Counted from the stretch's first letter, positions 18,852-28,931 are shown. The stretch is DNA of 64,000 nucleotides from Chitinophaga sp. 180180018-3 (GCF_037893185.1 NZ_CP140772.1:4526001-4590000); one strand, 5' to 3'. Numbers and translations: made by a program. The notes: generated from the sequence alone by a model not told the origin.

Positions 18852-19823
18852 TTATGCTACGGTTTGTTTGTATAATTCAAGCAGTTCCTCTCCGCCATTA
18901 ATCATACGGTGAGGTATATACGTTGTTTTGCTTCTTTGCATTTTGCTGATCGCATCCTCTATCTCCCATTCATTCAATCCTACCAGCTGTGTGCCCGGAG
19001 GCCTGTTCACCACATCTGTTGCCAGCACCTGTTTTTCGAGGAACAAAGCTTCTTTCACCGACAGTGAATCACCGTCGGTAGTGGTGATTCGCAGAAAAAC
19101 ATCGGCTATCTTCAGTATCTCAAAGAAAGGATGAGGCTCACTGATCAGCAGAATATTCGGTGCGATAGGATGCCCCTGCTGCTTCAGATACTGCCGGTAT
19201 TTACCGGAGGCATCCGAGATCAGCAACCCTGCCTGTGGCATTTTATTAAAGATCTTTACCAGCAGCGATACCTGGTAAGTTTCGTTGCCTGCTTTATCCA
19301 GCGACACCGTAGAAGCATTCGTTGCAAATACGATGGCATACTTATTTCTGAAAGCACTCACGGCGTTCCATACGGTCAACTGCAGCTGCTCTTCCTGCTG
19401 AGGCGGAATGAAGGCGCCTATCAGCTGTGTGCGGCTGTTCCATTTACGCCCCTGATCGAAGCTCCGCTGGTTGAGTACAATAGGCATGTAAGCTACCCGG
19501 AAAGCATACTGATCCAGGAGATTGTAAAACCAGCCATGACGGCCAACATTCCCGTGTAATGTAAAAAGCATCTTCTTACCCAACACGGTGCCCAGCAGTA
19601 CAAAACAAAAACGGACTACGGGGTGGTATATATGAAAATGAATATACCGGTGCTGCCTGATCTGCTTCCACACTGTACCCTTGCTACTTCTTCTGAAATC
19701 CGTAAACGAGTAGTCGTACCCGTTATTATCAAGGTATTTCAGCAATCGCTGGATATGCACTGTCACACCTCCTATCGGAGGAGGCATGGTAGCCAATATC
19801 AGTAATTTCGAAGTCTGCTTCAT
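18852..19823 (-). CDS. Glycosyltransferase, GT4-like
   Basis: 323 residues. The N-terminus has ILATMPPPIGGVTVHIQRLL, the glycine-rich acceptor loop of GT4 enzymes; LFTLHGNVGRHGW lies at the end of the first domain. The second domain has LLISEPHPFFEILKIADVFL and TDGDSLSVKEALFLEKQVLATDV, which resembles the E-x7-E sugar-nucleotide region in position though the first Glu is shifted. Slightly short for the family. Function in the exopolysaccharide repeat-unit assembly is inferred from context. Confidence 0.75.
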   Translation of the reverse strand: MKQTSKLLILATMPPPIGGVTVHIQRLLKYLDNNGYDYSFTDFRRSSKGTVWKQIRQHRYIHFHIYHPVVRFCFVLLGTVLGKKMLFTLHGNVGRHGWFYNLLDQYAFRVAYMPIVLNQRSFDQGRKWNSRTQLIGAFIPPQQEEQLQLTVWNAVSAFRNKYAIVFATNASTVSLDKAGNETYQVSLLVKIFNKMPQAGLLISDASGKYRQYLKQQGHPIAPNILLISEPHPFFEILKIADVFLRITTTDGDSLSVKEALFLEKQVLATDVVNRPPGTQLVGLNEWEIEDAISKMQRSKTTYIPHRMINGGEELLELYKQTVA

Positions 19824-19829
19824 GGTCTG

Positions 19830-21863
19830 CTATTTTCCTAATTCCTTAACTATTTGAGCTCTTACCTGGTCTGCTTTCTGCGGATCGTCTGCATTGGATA
19901 ATACATTATTGCACAACCGCAATGCGGCATTCCTTCCATATCGTTTCGAATAAGCCTGTAACAGCATATAGTCTTCCACTCCCATTCTGAATCCCTCCCA
20001 GCGGCGGCTGGGGATCACCCGGCTGCCTTCATCATATACCACAGCGTAGTCGGCCGATTTACCGTCGAAGTCGTCCCACACAGATTCTGCTCCCTGCTCG
20101 TGCCCTACATCCGCATATTGCCAGAACCCAATACCGGTAATATTTTCAGCGAACGCATGCCATGCCATAAGGCGGTAATAACCGTTAGGCGATAAAGACT
20201 TCGTAGGTTTCTTCGTATCGTATAGCCATACCCGTGAAGGGGCATTGCGCAGGCCGTGCCAGGCACTCAGTACACGATCATCATTATAGAGTTGTATGGC
20301 ATCCGCCTGTGCGGCCATGGTATTCAGCAATGCTGCATTGGAGACGGTCGCAAACAGTTTTGCGTTTTTTCTGACTGAGCGGATCCAGTCTGCAAACTGC
20401 TGATATACCGGCAACTGGGCAGGTTTGATTTCATCGAACGGATACAGGTAGATGTTATCTGCGGTAATTCCCTGTTGCTGTAATGCAGGTATAATAGCAT
20501 CATACCAGTTGAGGAATGTCTGTTTCCAGCTGTCCGATAACAGGTCGTTTCCTTTCCTTGAAAAATCAAGGAACAACAGTGCCTGCCGGAAACCTTTGGC
20601 ATAGGCAAGATTATCCTGTAAGCGCTGATTGGAAGCAAAAGCTTTATCTGGCGCCAGGATGCCGGGATGAACGAGGAACGTATTCACATAATGCCCCAGC
20701 AGGTCCTGTTTGGCGCCTGCTTCACGTCCCTGAAAGAAAGGGTCGTTGAAATAAGGCCATACATTTACATCGGGCCGGAGCGATTTGTAGGCAGTCAGAT
20801 CACCATTGCCGGCGGTAATATTTGCCTGAGCGGTAAGCGAGCCTGCCGTAAGCGTAAACTGATATGTACCGCTGTTAGCGGCTACCGCTTTCACGAGCAG
20901 GAGTTTTGATTCGCCTTTGGCTACACTGATATCGGCGCCATTCTTTATTTCTTCCAACGCATCCGGTACAATCCTGAAGTCGCGGCTCTTCACAGGTTTA
21001 GCCCAATAAAGCTGATAACTGATGGCCGGGGTGGAAGCAGGGAAAGAAATATGGACGTTCTTATCATCTCCGGTACCATTAGACAATACAAAAGCAGCAT
21101 ACTCTGTTAAGCCTTTCATCGTATAAATATTCACCGGACCGGCAGCCACGTTGTTCATGTCGGCCATACCGGAGTTCAGCGGCGCGAGTGTGAGTGTAGC
21201 GATAGCAGCGCTTTTCGCCACCGGAGCACTGTATGCGGCGAAACGCTGATTGATAGCACCCTCCCGCTGCTGCTTCGCAAATGCATCAATTCCATTGGTG
21301 GCTACCATTGCGAGTTTTTTGGCAGACTGCGCATTGCCGGCGAATACCTGTATTTCGTCTGTAAAGAAATAGCTACCGTTGGGCACTACAACCAGTTTGA
21401 TATATTTTGCCGACTGGCCAATCTGATCCAGCGACAGTGCTACTACTTTGTAATACTCATCTTTTACAGGATGCTGTTTCATCATATCCCCGGCGAACGA
21501 CCAGTTTTCCTGATCTTCACTGGTAAATACCAGCACACTCAGCGGCAGCAGCACCTGCGCCTTCTGACCGGTTACACTATGAACATTCACCGAACCCACC
21601 GTCAGTTCCCGGGGTAGGGTGATATTGATGACTACCTTCTCTATATTCTGCCAGCCCAATGTTCCGGGATCTTTCCAGATAGAAGAAATACCGGAGGAAA
21701 ATACGCCATCTGTAAGCGAGCTTACCTTGCTGTCGTTTTTAGTAAGACTATAATTAGGCGCCGGTGTTACCGTACATTGTATACCGGCAACAGGTTGCTG
21801 CGACACTGCACAAAACTGCAGTCCCATGAAAATAGCTAACAAAAAAAAGACTGGCCTCATCAT
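19830..21863 (-). CDS. Secreted DUF4091/GH123-like glycoside hydrolase
   Basis: 677 residues with a signal peptide (MMRPVFFLLAIFMGLQFCAVSQ). Residues about 30-175 look like a discoidin/carbohydrate-binding domain (ITLPRELTVGSVNVHSV), followed by a beta-rich linker and a C-terminal barrel. YLYPFDEIKPAQLPVYQ contains an Asp-Glu pair of the type used for substrate-assisted catalysis in GH123, and the end (FWQYADVGHEQGAESVWDDF, PSRRWEGFRMGVEDYML) is characteristic of DUF4091. GH123 enzymes are beta-N-acetylgalactosaminidases. Located inside the export operon, it may trim the secreted polymer; this is inference. Confidence 0.78.
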   Translation of the reverse strand: MMRPVFFLLAIFMGLQFCAVSQQPVAGIQCTVTPAPNYSLTKNDSKVSSLTDGVFSSGISSIWKDPGTLGWQNIEKVVINITLPRELTVGSVNVHSVTGQKAQVLLPLSVLVFTSEDQENWSFAGDMMKQHPVKDEYYKVVALSLDQIGQSAKYIKLVVVPNGSYFFTDEIQVFAGNAQSAKKLAMVATNGIDAFAKQQREGAINQRFAAYSAPVAKSAAIATLTLAPLNSGMADMNNVAAGPVNIYTMKGLTEYAAFVLSNGTGDDKNVHISFPASTPAISYQLYWAKPVKSRDFRIVPDALEEIKNGADISVAKGESKLLLVKAVAANSGTYQFTLTAGSLTAQANITAGNGDLTAYKSLRPDVNVWPYFNDPFFQGREAGAKQDLLGHYVNTFLVHPGILAPDKAFASNQRLQDNLAYAKGFRQALLFLDFSRKGNDLLSDSWKQTFLNWYDAIIPALQQQGITADNIYLYPFDEIKPAQLPVYQQFADWIRSVRKNAKLFATVSNAALLNTMAAQADAIQLYNDDRVLSAWHGLRNAPSRVWLYDTKKPTKSLSPNGYYRLMAWHAFAENITGIGFWQYADVGHEQGAESVWDDFDGKSADYAVVYDEGSRVIPSRRWEGFRMGVEDYMLLQAYSKRYGRNAALRLCNNVLSNADDPQKADQVRAQIVKELGK

Positions 21864-21878
21864 AGCAAAATATTTTTG

Positions 21879-23249
21879 TTATTTGATCAACGCATAAACG
21901 AATATCAATCCGAAATAAGACAACAAAGAAGCTGTTATCAGCTGTTTGCGTCTTTTAATATCCAGCGATAAAAATCCGCCTGCGAACACCACATATACCA
22001 CCGGGTATACCGACATGATCCTCCTTGTGTCTGCATTGGAGCTCGCTCCAAGAATCAGCAACGCCGCAATCAGAAACAGGAAACGAAGTTCACGGATCTT
22101 AAAAAACGGATTGCGTGGCTTTATCAGCATCGTATACAATAACACGCCCCATACCACAAACCAGAACAATGCCGCAATTGCCCAGGGGAAGAAAAAAGGA
22201 TTTTCGTCCAGCACCACGTAAAAAGGAAATGGCAGTGTTTGCGAAAACAATCCTACTACGATATGCCTCACCCCGAAAGGTAACTTTAACAGCATGCTTC
22301 CGAAAGATCCCATACCAGCGCCCGACATGGAAGAATCGAGATAGTTTTCACTCGTACTTTGGATGGTATTAAGCCCTTCCTTCAGCAATACTATTTGCGT
22401 CAGCGCAGGAACAGCCAATAATATCAATATGGGAATCTTGAATTTATTCAGCGTCTTGTTATTCTTATCCGTTACCAGCAGGTAGATATATGCCATCAGC
22501 AGGGAAGCACTGAAGTAACCATGCTCTGGCCTGAACAGGAAGATGAGCACGGTAAGCACAATGCAGTAAAAGATTCCGGCAATCCCCTGCCTGTTGATGA
22601 GCAGCAGGAAATACAGCCCGAACAGCAGCCCGATATGCACATCACGGAGGTACACTGCGGAAAAGAAAAAGTTATATGACAGTAACGCATATACGATAGT
22701 AAAATGCAGGCTGGTGTCTTTGTTAATATAGGTCGATAACATACTAAACAGGATCACCAGTATAAAAGCCGAGCAAAATACAATTGGCAATTTCTGTAAC
22801 AGCAGCGAGTTAGTGTCGATATTTTTCGCCAGAAAGCCCAGTACACTGGCCATCCAGGCGAAACCTTTCCAGTCGGATGCAAAGAAGTCCGTGCGGTAGT
22901 ATTCCGTGATCTCACCGATAGTGCGCATAGAAGCCACTTTGTCGATATAGGTATAAAAAGTCACCGAATCCTTCGCGTAGAAAATATCCCGGAATGGATC
23001 CTGTATATACAGCGTATTGGTGATCATCATAAAGATGCCATACACCAGGAAGAACGACAGGAACAGGACCATCCCCGTTTGCCGGCGGGGCTTGTCTTTA
23101 AACATGGCGTTAATACCCAGCAGGCCAATACCCAACAACAGTGCGTTCAGTAAAAAAGTAGCCACACTTACAGACACAATACCGGCAACACATGCGAATA
23201 TAAAATTCAGCAGGAGCAGCAGATTGGTATTGGCGTTACTATTCTTCAT
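21879..23249 (-). CDS. Polytopic membrane protein, putative polysaccharide polymerase (Wzy/EpsG-like)
   Basis: 456 residues with about eleven hydrophobic segments and a large hydrophilic loop after the third or fourth (IQDPFRDIFYAKDSVTFYTY...). There is no sequence motif I can name securely, but topology, length and position in a cluster that has Wzx, Wza and Wzc but no other polymerase make a Wzy/EpsG-type repeat-unit polymerase the best guess. A GT-C glycosyltransferase is the main alternative. Its start shares the base 23249 with the upstream gene's stop (TGATG junction), so the two are translationally coupled. Confidence 0.6.
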   Translation of the reverse strand: MKNSNANTNLLLLLNFIFACVAGIVSVSVATFLLNALLLGIGLLGINAMFKDKPRRQTGMVLFLSFFLVYGIFMMITNTLYIQDPFRDIFYAKDSVTFYTYIDKVASMRTIGEITEYYRTDFFASDWKGFAWMASVLGFLAKNIDTNSLLLQKLPIVFCSAFILVILFSMLSTYINKDTSLHFTIVYALLSYNFFFSAVYLRDVHIGLLFGLYFLLLINRQGIAGIFYCIVLTVLIFLFRPEHGYFSASLLMAYIYLLVTDKNNKTLNKFKIPILILLAVPALTQIVLLKEGLNTIQSTSENYLDSSMSGAGMGSFGSMLLKLPFGVRHIVVGLFSQTLPFPFYVVLDENPFFFPWAIAALFWFVVWGVLLYTMLIKPRNPFFKIRELRFLFLIAALLILGASSNADTRRIMSVYPVVYVVFAGGFLSLDIKRRKQLITASLLSYFGLIFVYALIK

Positions 23250-24397
23250 CAGATCTCAATAATTTTATCGGCCATGGCCACATTGGTAAAGCGGGTAACA
23301 GCTCTCTCATAAGCTGTGCGTTGCAGGCGTTCGCGCAGCGCAGGATCTTTGAGTACGGCTACAACTTTAAGGCAGATCTCCTCTACTGATACGGGGTTCA
23401 CCAGGTACCCGGTTACATCGTCTACCACCGCTTCGTTGGTACCACCCCTGTTGCCTGCAATGGCTGTTTTGCCACAGGCAGCTGCTTCGAGATATACCAG
23501 GCCAAATGATTCGTAAAACTGACTGGGCAGTATGAACAGATCGCAGATAGCGAAGTAGCCCGACAATATTTCACGGGATACGCCACCAGTAAACAATACA
23601 TGATGTTCCAACCCGAGGTCTTTTACTTTTTGTTGTAGTGTAGGGAGATAATTACCGCTGCCTGCAATGATACAAAGCAGATCGGGCACATCCTTTATAA
23701 TATGCTGCAGGCTATCGATGATCAACTCCTGCCCCTTCTCCTTTACGAGGCGGGAAGCACTAAAGAGTATGGGCCTGGCAGGATCGATGCCATATTGTTG
23801 TTTGATAGCAGCCACCTGATCCGGTGTGCGGCGATGAAAAATATCGGTATCGATGCCGTGCCGGATGAGTTGTAATTTTTCTTTCAGACTGGTTTGCTGC
23901 CACAGCTCATATTCCGCCTCACTCACCACTACGATTTTTTTCTGATGGCGCAGGAAATCGAGCATACGACGCTGCATACCGAAAGCTCTTAACAGCAGCG
24001 ATGGCTTTTCAAAGAAACTGGCCTTTTCACTACCGTGTAATACGGCAAGGGAGCGGCTTCCCAGCTGTTTCAGTGCAGGACGGAATAATGCCCCCATCTT
24101 CTTGGCTCTTGCATCGCTGAAGATGATAACATCGAAGCTTTCCTGTTTTACTATTTGCTTTAGTTCACGGAAAAAGAGATAGAAATGTATATACTTTTTA
24201 TCCGGGATCGTATGGCAGCGGACATGGTACTTTTGTTCGAACGATGCCAGGAAATCTGCGTTGCGCGCAGTTTTGTACGTCAGCAGGCTTACCTGGTGCC
24301 CGTTCTTTACCAGGCCTATCGCCAGATCGTGGGCATACACGCCCGCACCTCCGATGATAGGTGGAAACTCATACGATATGATCAAAACTTTTTTCAT
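23249..24397 (-). CDS. Glycosyltransferase family 4
   Basis: 382 residues from the ATG at 24397, which overlaps the upstream stop as ATGA; an ATG at 24406 adds three residues. Complete GT-B enzyme: ISYEFPPIIGGAGVYAHDLA at the N-terminus, then RPILFSASRLVKEKGQELII, FTGGVSREILSGYFAICDLF and the donor-binding ESFGLVYLEAAACGKTAIAG with the two conserved glutamates. Cytosolic transferase for building the repeat unit. Sugar specificity unknown. Confidence 0.93.
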   Translation of the reverse strand: MKKVLIISYEFPPIIGGAGVYAHDLAIGLVKNGHQVSLLTYKTARNADFLASFEQKYHVRCHTIPDKKYIHFYLFFRELKQIVKQESFDVIIFSDARAKKMGALFRPALKQLGSRSLAVLHGSEKASFFEKPSLLLRAFGMQRRMLDFLRHQKKIVVVSEAEYELWQQTSLKEKLQLIRHGIDTDIFHRRTPDQVAAIKQQYGIDPARPILFSASRLVKEKGQELIIDSLQHIIKDVPDLLCIIAGSGNYLPTLQQKVKDLGLEHHVLFTGGVSREILSGYFAICDLFILPSQFYESFGLVYLEAAACGKTAIAGNRGGTNEAVVDDVTGYLVNPVSVEEICLKVVAVLKDPALRERLQRTAYERAVTRFTNVAMADKIIEI

Positions 24398-24945
24398 ATT
24401 CCCCATTCATTAAGGATATATCCTTCTACATTCTTTCCTTCATAAATAACTCCGGGATTGCCCATCACCAGCGAATTAGCCGGCACATCCCTGTTTACAT
24501 AGGCGCCTGGTGCAATCAATACATCATCGCCTATATTAATCTTTCCAACAATCACCGCATTGGATCCGATCCAAACGCGGTTACCAACAACGGGCACGCC
24601 TTTTAATTTGCCCCTGCTGGCCTGGCCTATCACCACGCCTGGCGAAAGGTTTACATTGTTGCCGAGCGTTGCATTGCCGTTGATGACAATGGTACCAAAG
24701 TGCCCGATATACAGCCCGTAGCCGATAGAAGCAGTGGGCGGTATCTGGAATCCGTACTTATACGAGTAACGCCGGAGCATCAGCCGCAGGAATAACCTGA
24801 ACGGCTGAACGGCGTTTTTATATAATCGGAAAAAGAACATATATCGAAATCCCTCGATCAGCAAAAATGCCTTCAGGAACTGCAGTGTGCCGGTTTTCCC
24901 GTGATAACGGAACAGATCAGATCTGATTAATTGTTTCGTGCTCAT
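24394..24945 (-). CDS. Hexapeptide-repeat acetyltransferase (CysE/LacA-like LbH fold)
   Basis: 183 residues from the ATG at 24945 (MSTKQLIRSDLFRYHG); ATGs at 24963 and 25053 in the same frame are less likely because they run further into the upstream gene. The C-terminal two thirds is a left-handed beta-helix: ASIGYGLYIGHFGTIVI, ATLGNNVNLSPGVVIGQ, VWIGSNAVIVGKINIGD and ANSLVMGNPG, as in serine-acetyltransferase-like sugar O-acetyltransferases of capsule clusters. It probably O-acetylates a sugar of the exopolymer. It overlaps genes on both sides. Confidence 0.83.
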   Translation of the reverse strand: MSTKQLIRSDLFRYHGKTGTLQFLKAFLLIEGFRYMFFFRLYKNAVQPFRLFLRLMLRRYSYKYGFQIPPTASIGYGLYIGHFGTIVINGNATLGNNVNLSPGVVIGQASRGKLKGVPVVGNRVWIGSNAVIVGKINIGDDVLIAPGAYVNRDVPANSLVMGNPGVIYEGKNVEGYILNEWGI

Positions 24946-26050
24946 ATGCAACACTGTTTTCATGGTCCTGGTGCAGTATACACCCATTGAATGTTTCCCT
25001 GATCTTTCTGCTGTATTCCAGACTTCTGTTTCCCGGCAGGATATACTCTTCATGGAACGACTTCAGCTTCTGTGAAATCAGATAGGCGTTCACGTTACAC
25101 TGGTATTTCATGGCCAGTATCAGTGCGTGCATTCTGCCGGAATACACATCTGAGGCCGACTCGTACAGCTCCCGCAGGTCGCTTACCGTATGCAGTTTAG
25201 CTACGGGCAACTCCAGCTGATGCTGTTGCCGTAGATAATCGCGGAAGGCAATTGATTCAGCAGCATCTGTGATGGTGGTGTAAAAAAGCACCACAGGTAA
25301 ACCCAGCTGTAAATACTTCCTCACCACTCCATACCACTCATTGTAGTAGTCCAGCCGGGTTTTCCCGGGTTCATTGTATTTCGCAAATACTTCATTATAA
25401 CTGGTGATGCCTATCAGCGCCCGGCGGTTGCCGTTAGTAGTTTCCACGCGGTTGCTGCCGTGATAAAACGCAACATCGGGCGTCAAAACAGCAGCGTGAC
25501 CAAACTTAAACCGGATCGCAGTTTGCGAAAAGGTATCTCTTACCCATATCAGATCGGCCAGGGCCAGGGCTTGGGAGAAGAGTGAAGTTTCTTTCGCATT
25601 AAACGTAGTACCTACTCCCACTCCTATCAGGCAAATCTTTGCTTTCGTGAATTTCTTTGCCAGGCGCGTCCACCAGTATATGGCAATCGCAAATCTGCTG
25701 GGATAATCTTTCCCGGAAGACTCTATGAGCTGACCGCCACCAATGACTACCAGCTCATAATCCTGTCTCTTTAAAATATTACTGATATGACGATAGTGCT
25801 GTGCAATCCAGTATATGCCGGAAAGCTTCAGCTTTACCCGGCGGGCAAACGACAGGGATGCCGGCGCCATCGCACCAATGCCTGCTTCCAGGTACCCGTA
25901 GGCTGGCAGTTGTTGCATCCCCGGATTGGTGAAATAGGCAAAATCGGCGCTGAAGCCGCTATCCTGCAGCAATTGCGTCATGCTCTCACGAATAGCCTGA
26001 TCGCCCAGGTTATTAGAGAAGCCTTCATTAATGATCAATGCCTTTTTCAT
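24917..26050 (-). CDS. Polysaccharide pyruvyl transferase family protein
   Basis: 377 residues. The N-terminus NEGFSNNLGDQAIRESM is the characteristic asparagine/glycine loop of the PS_pyruv_trans family; further matches are LVVIGGGQLIES, ICLIGVGVGTTF, LIWVRDTFSQTA, LTPDVAFYHG and SDVYSGRMHALILAM. Members add a ketal pyruvate from phosphoenolpyruvate to a sugar, giving the polymer a negative charge, though some family members have other roles. Overlaps the flippase gene by four bases at its start. Confidence 0.87.
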   Translation of the reverse strand: MKKALIINEGFSNNLGDQAIRESMTQLLQDSGFSADFAYFTNPGMQQLPAYGYLEAGIGAMAPASLSFARRVKLKLSGIYWIAQHYRHISNILKRQDYELVVIGGGQLIESSGKDYPSRFAIAIYWWTRLAKKFTKAKICLIGVGVGTTFNAKETSLFSQALALADLIWVRDTFSQTAIRFKFGHAAVLTPDVAFYHGSNRVETTNGNRRALIGITSYNEVFAKYNEPGKTRLDYYNEWYGVVRKYLQLGLPVVLFYTTITDAAESIAFRDYLRQQHQLELPVAKLHTVSDLRELYESASDVYSGRMHALILAMKYQCNVNAYLISQKLKSFHEEYILPGNRSLEYSRKIRETFNGCILHQDHENSVAYEHETINQI

Positions 26051-27570
26051 ATTCGTCGTCTGATTAATTTTCCGATCAGTAAGCGCTGATCTTTATTCAG
26101 GCTTACAAACCATGCAAAAGGAATACTACATAAACCAATCACTGCGGCCGATAACATCAGGCCAGCCCATGATCCGGGCAGCAATAAATGCCGGCCCAGC
26201 CACGATAACCCGAGTACCCAAATAAAGAGGCCACAGCCTCTGAGTATACTCGGATAATAAAACCAGGGACTTTGTTCCAGGATCTTCGCTGCATACGTAG
26301 GCGAAAAGATCAGGTTCTTAACCGTCAGCAATACCGCAGAAACCACTGCCACACTGTAGATGCCCCAGTTGAAACTCTTTATCACCAGTATACCCAGTAC
26401 CAGGTTCAGTATCCCGCAAAAGAAGGAAGTGAGCCCCGGTACCTTCACTTTATTGTACACCGAGTTGATGGACAGTATGGGCAGTACCGACAGGTTAAAG
26501 ATCAGGTGCCCTGTGAGCAGGATCATCAGCGGATAAAAATGTGTAAACCGCTCTCCCACCCATAGTTTCAGAATCACATCGGAATACGCCACAATGATAC
26601 CTATGGGAATAGCCAGTACGAGTCCCATTGCCACCACGGTATACTTCGAAAATTTCAGCAGGTTGCTGAAATCTTTATCTGCATAATACTTGTATACCAC
26701 CGGTGTAAAAATGGCTACAAACACGCCTGCAAAGGAACGCAGCAGCGTATGCCATTGCGCCACCGTGCTGAACTCACCGGTAGCTGTAGCACCATAGTAG
26801 TGATTCAGCAGAATGATGTCGATATTGATAAAGAGCAATGTTCCGATCTGGTTGATGACCAGCCAGAAGCTCATCGACGCCACATAGCGAACGATGGATT
26901 TATCGAAATGACGAATCCTCAGCTTCAGGAAAGGGAACTTGCGACCTATCCAGATCAGCGCGGCAGCAAACGATACCAGCGATGAAAGGAAGAAGGCCAT
27001 CCCTATCAGGCTTAGTTTCGCGGAGGCATTCAGCAGTAAGAAGATCAGCGCTGTTCGCACCACTATTTCAAGAATGGCGATGAAGCGTTGAATATAGATC
27101 TTGTTAGATGCAAATGCCGGCACCAGGAAAAGTCCGCGGATAAAGGTGAGGATGAAAGAGGTGATAATCGCCACAAACACCCATCGCATCTCTCCCGCGG
27201 GATAACTCCTGTAGCTGATGATATCTTTTATATCATATAAAAACCACGCGATAAACGGCAACAGTGCCAGAATCAGCAGTATGGCTGCAATGATGGAAGA
27301 TGAATAGATAGCATTGGAAGCCACATGATCATCTTTTCTCATGGCCAGTGTGAAATTCCTGCCTACGGCCGCATCGATAGCGATCGTGACGATAGACAGG
27401 TAGGCACTGAAGGAAGTGGCCAGTGCTACTATACCATAGCCATCCACTCCGATCTTTGAAATATAGAAGGGAACTACCACCAGGCCCAGTAAAATATTCA
27501 ATACCAGCGCCAGGAAATTCGTCCCAAGGTTTAACGACATCTCATAGCTCACCCCTTTCGTTGACATCAT
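26047..27570 (-). CDS. Wzx-like polysaccharide flippase (MATE/MOP superfamily)
   Basis: 507 residues with about 12-14 hydrophobic segments and the family's N-terminus (LNLGTNFLALVLNILLGLVV then PFYISKIGVDGYGIVALATS). It should flip the undecaprenyl-linked repeat unit across the inner membrane. Position between the UDP-sugar dehydrogenase and the pyruvyl transferase fits a Wzx/Wzy pathway together with Wza and Wzc. MMS at the start gives two possible initiators three bases apart. Confidence 0.88.
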   Translation of the reverse strand: MMSTKGVSYEMSLNLGTNFLALVLNILLGLVVVPFYISKIGVDGYGIVALATSFSAYLSIVTIAIDAAVGRNFTLAMRKDDHVASNAIYSSSIIAAILLILALLPFIAWFLYDIKDIISYRSYPAGEMRWVFVAIITSFILTFIRGLFLVPAFASNKIYIQRFIAILEIVVRTALIFLLLNASAKLSLIGMAFFLSSLVSFAAALIWIGRKFPFLKLRIRHFDKSIVRYVASMSFWLVINQIGTLLFINIDIILLNHYYGATATGEFSTVAQWHTLLRSFAGVFVAIFTPVVYKYYADKDFSNLLKFSKYTVVAMGLVLAIPIGIIVAYSDVILKLWVGERFTHFYPLMILLTGHLIFNLSVLPILSINSVYNKVKVPGLTSFFCGILNLVLGILVIKSFNWGIYSVAVVSAVLLTVKNLIFSPTYAAKILEQSPWFYYPSILRGCGLFIWVLGLSWLGRHLLLPGSWAGLMLSAAVIGLCSIPFAWFVSLNKDQRLLIGKLIRRRI

Positions 27571-27617
27571 CTATCAATTTCCGAATTAATTATATATGTA
27601 TTTCTCTTATTCTTAGC

Positions 27618-28931
27618 TTAGAGCCTTCCGTCAACGAGGCTTCTGTCTACACAAGCTTTGGTATCAAAGATGACACCGTTGTTACGTCTGTATTTCAGGT
27701 AATCAAAGGTTAAAAATTCTTTATGAGCAACGGCTATGATGATCGCATCGTATACAGCGGCTTTGTCGATAGCGCTGAGGATTTTCACGCCGTATTCTTC
27801 TTCTACTTCTTTAGGATCGGCCCAGGGGTCGTAGATATCCACTGTAAGACCAAACTGTTTCAGTTCGTGGTAGATATCGACTACGCGGGTATTTCGTACA
27901 TCCGGGCAGTTTTCCTTGAAGGTGATCCCCATGATGAGTACGCGGGAGCCTTTGATCTTATGATCTTTATCGATCATCAGTTTCACTACCTTGTTGGCAA
28001 CGAAGTGTCCGACGTGGTCGTTTACACGGCGGCCGGAAAGTATGACCTGTGGGTGATAGCCTACGGATTCCGCTTTATGTGCCAGGTAGTATGGATCAAC
28101 GCCGATGCAGTGACCACCTACCAGGCCTGGTTTGTATTTGAGGAAGTTCCATTTGGTACCTGCGGCTTCGATCACGTCGTTGGTATCAATACCGATCTTA
28201 TCGAAGATGAGTGCGAGTTCATTGACGAAAGAAATATTTACATCGCGCTGCGCATTCTCGATCGCTTTGGAAGCTTCCGCCACTTTCAGGCTGGGAGCCT
28301 TATGGGTACCGGCTTCGATGATAGAACCATAGAGTGCATCCACTTTGTCTGCAATTGCAGGCGTAGAGCCGCTGGTTACTTTTTTGATCTTCGTAAGTGT
28401 ATTCACTTTATCGCCCGGGTTAATCCTTTCAGGCGAGTAGCCGACGAAGAAATCGGTGTTGAATTTCAGGCCGGAAACTTTTTCCAGCACCGGTACGCAG
28501 TCTTCCTCCGTGCATCCCGGATAAACAGTTGATTCGTAGATCACGATATCACCTTTTTTCAGGACGCCGCCCAGCATTTCAGAAGCCCTGATAAGCGGGC
28601 GCAGGTCCGGCGCTTTGAAGGCATCGATAGGCGTAGGTACGGTTACGATGAAAACATTGGTTTTCTTCAGGTCTTCCACGTTGGAAGAAAAAGAAAGTCC
28701 GATCGTAGATTTAGGGGCTTTTTTGAGGGCGATCACGGCGCTGAGGTCTTCCAGGTTGGCTTCCCGCGTACGGTCGGCCCCCTCGGACAGTTCCTTCACT
28801 CTTTCCTTGTTAATATCAAATCCGAGCACATCGTACTTCTTTCCAAATTCGATTGCCAAAGGTAAACCAACATAGCCAAGGCCTATAATGGCAAGGTGAA
28901 CATTCTCAACGCTGTTACTATTCTTAACCAT
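27618..28931 (-). CDS. UDP-N-acetylhexosamine 6-dehydrogenase (TviB/WbpA/WbpO-like)
   Basis: 437 residues, NAD-dependent nucleotide-sugar dehydrogenase. The NAD-binding site is IIGLGYVGLPLAIEFG (residues 14-29); VTVPTPID follows. ESTVYPGCTEEDCVP and GYSPERINPGD are typical of the UDP-GlcNAc/UDP-GalNAc dehydrogenase branch, and the catalytic cysteine is in GGHCIGVDPYYL. It oxidises C6 to give a UDP-N-acetylhexosaminuronic acid. With WecB in the same operon, a ManNAc-uronic acid is also possible. The exact sugar is uncertain. Confidence 0.9.
   Translation of the reverse strand: MVKNSNSVENVHLAIIGLGYVGLPLAIEFGKKYDVLGFDINKERVKELSEGADRTREANLEDLSAVIALKKAPKSTIGLSFSSNVEDLKKTNVFIVTVPTPIDAFKAPDLRPLIRASEMLGGVLKKGDIVIYESTVYPGCTEEDCVPVLEKVSGLKFNTDFFVGYSPERINPGDKVNTLTKIKKVTSGSTPAIADKVDALYGSIIEAGTHKAPSLKVAEASKAIENAQRDVNISFVNELALIFDKIGIDTNDVIEAAGTKWNFLKYKPGLVGGHCIGVDPYYLAHKAESVGYHPQVILSGRRVNDHVGHFVANKVVKLMIDKDHKIKGSRVLIMGITFKENCPDVRNTRVVDIYHELKQFGLTVDIYDPWADPKEVEEEYGVKILSAIDKAAVYDAIIIAVAHKEFLTFDYLKYRRNNGVIFDTKACVDRSLVDGRL

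Noticed and set aside
27723..28532. 269-codon open frame on the plus strand
   Set aside because: Antisense to the UDP-sugar dehydrogenase with clear family motifs; a shadow of its codon bias.
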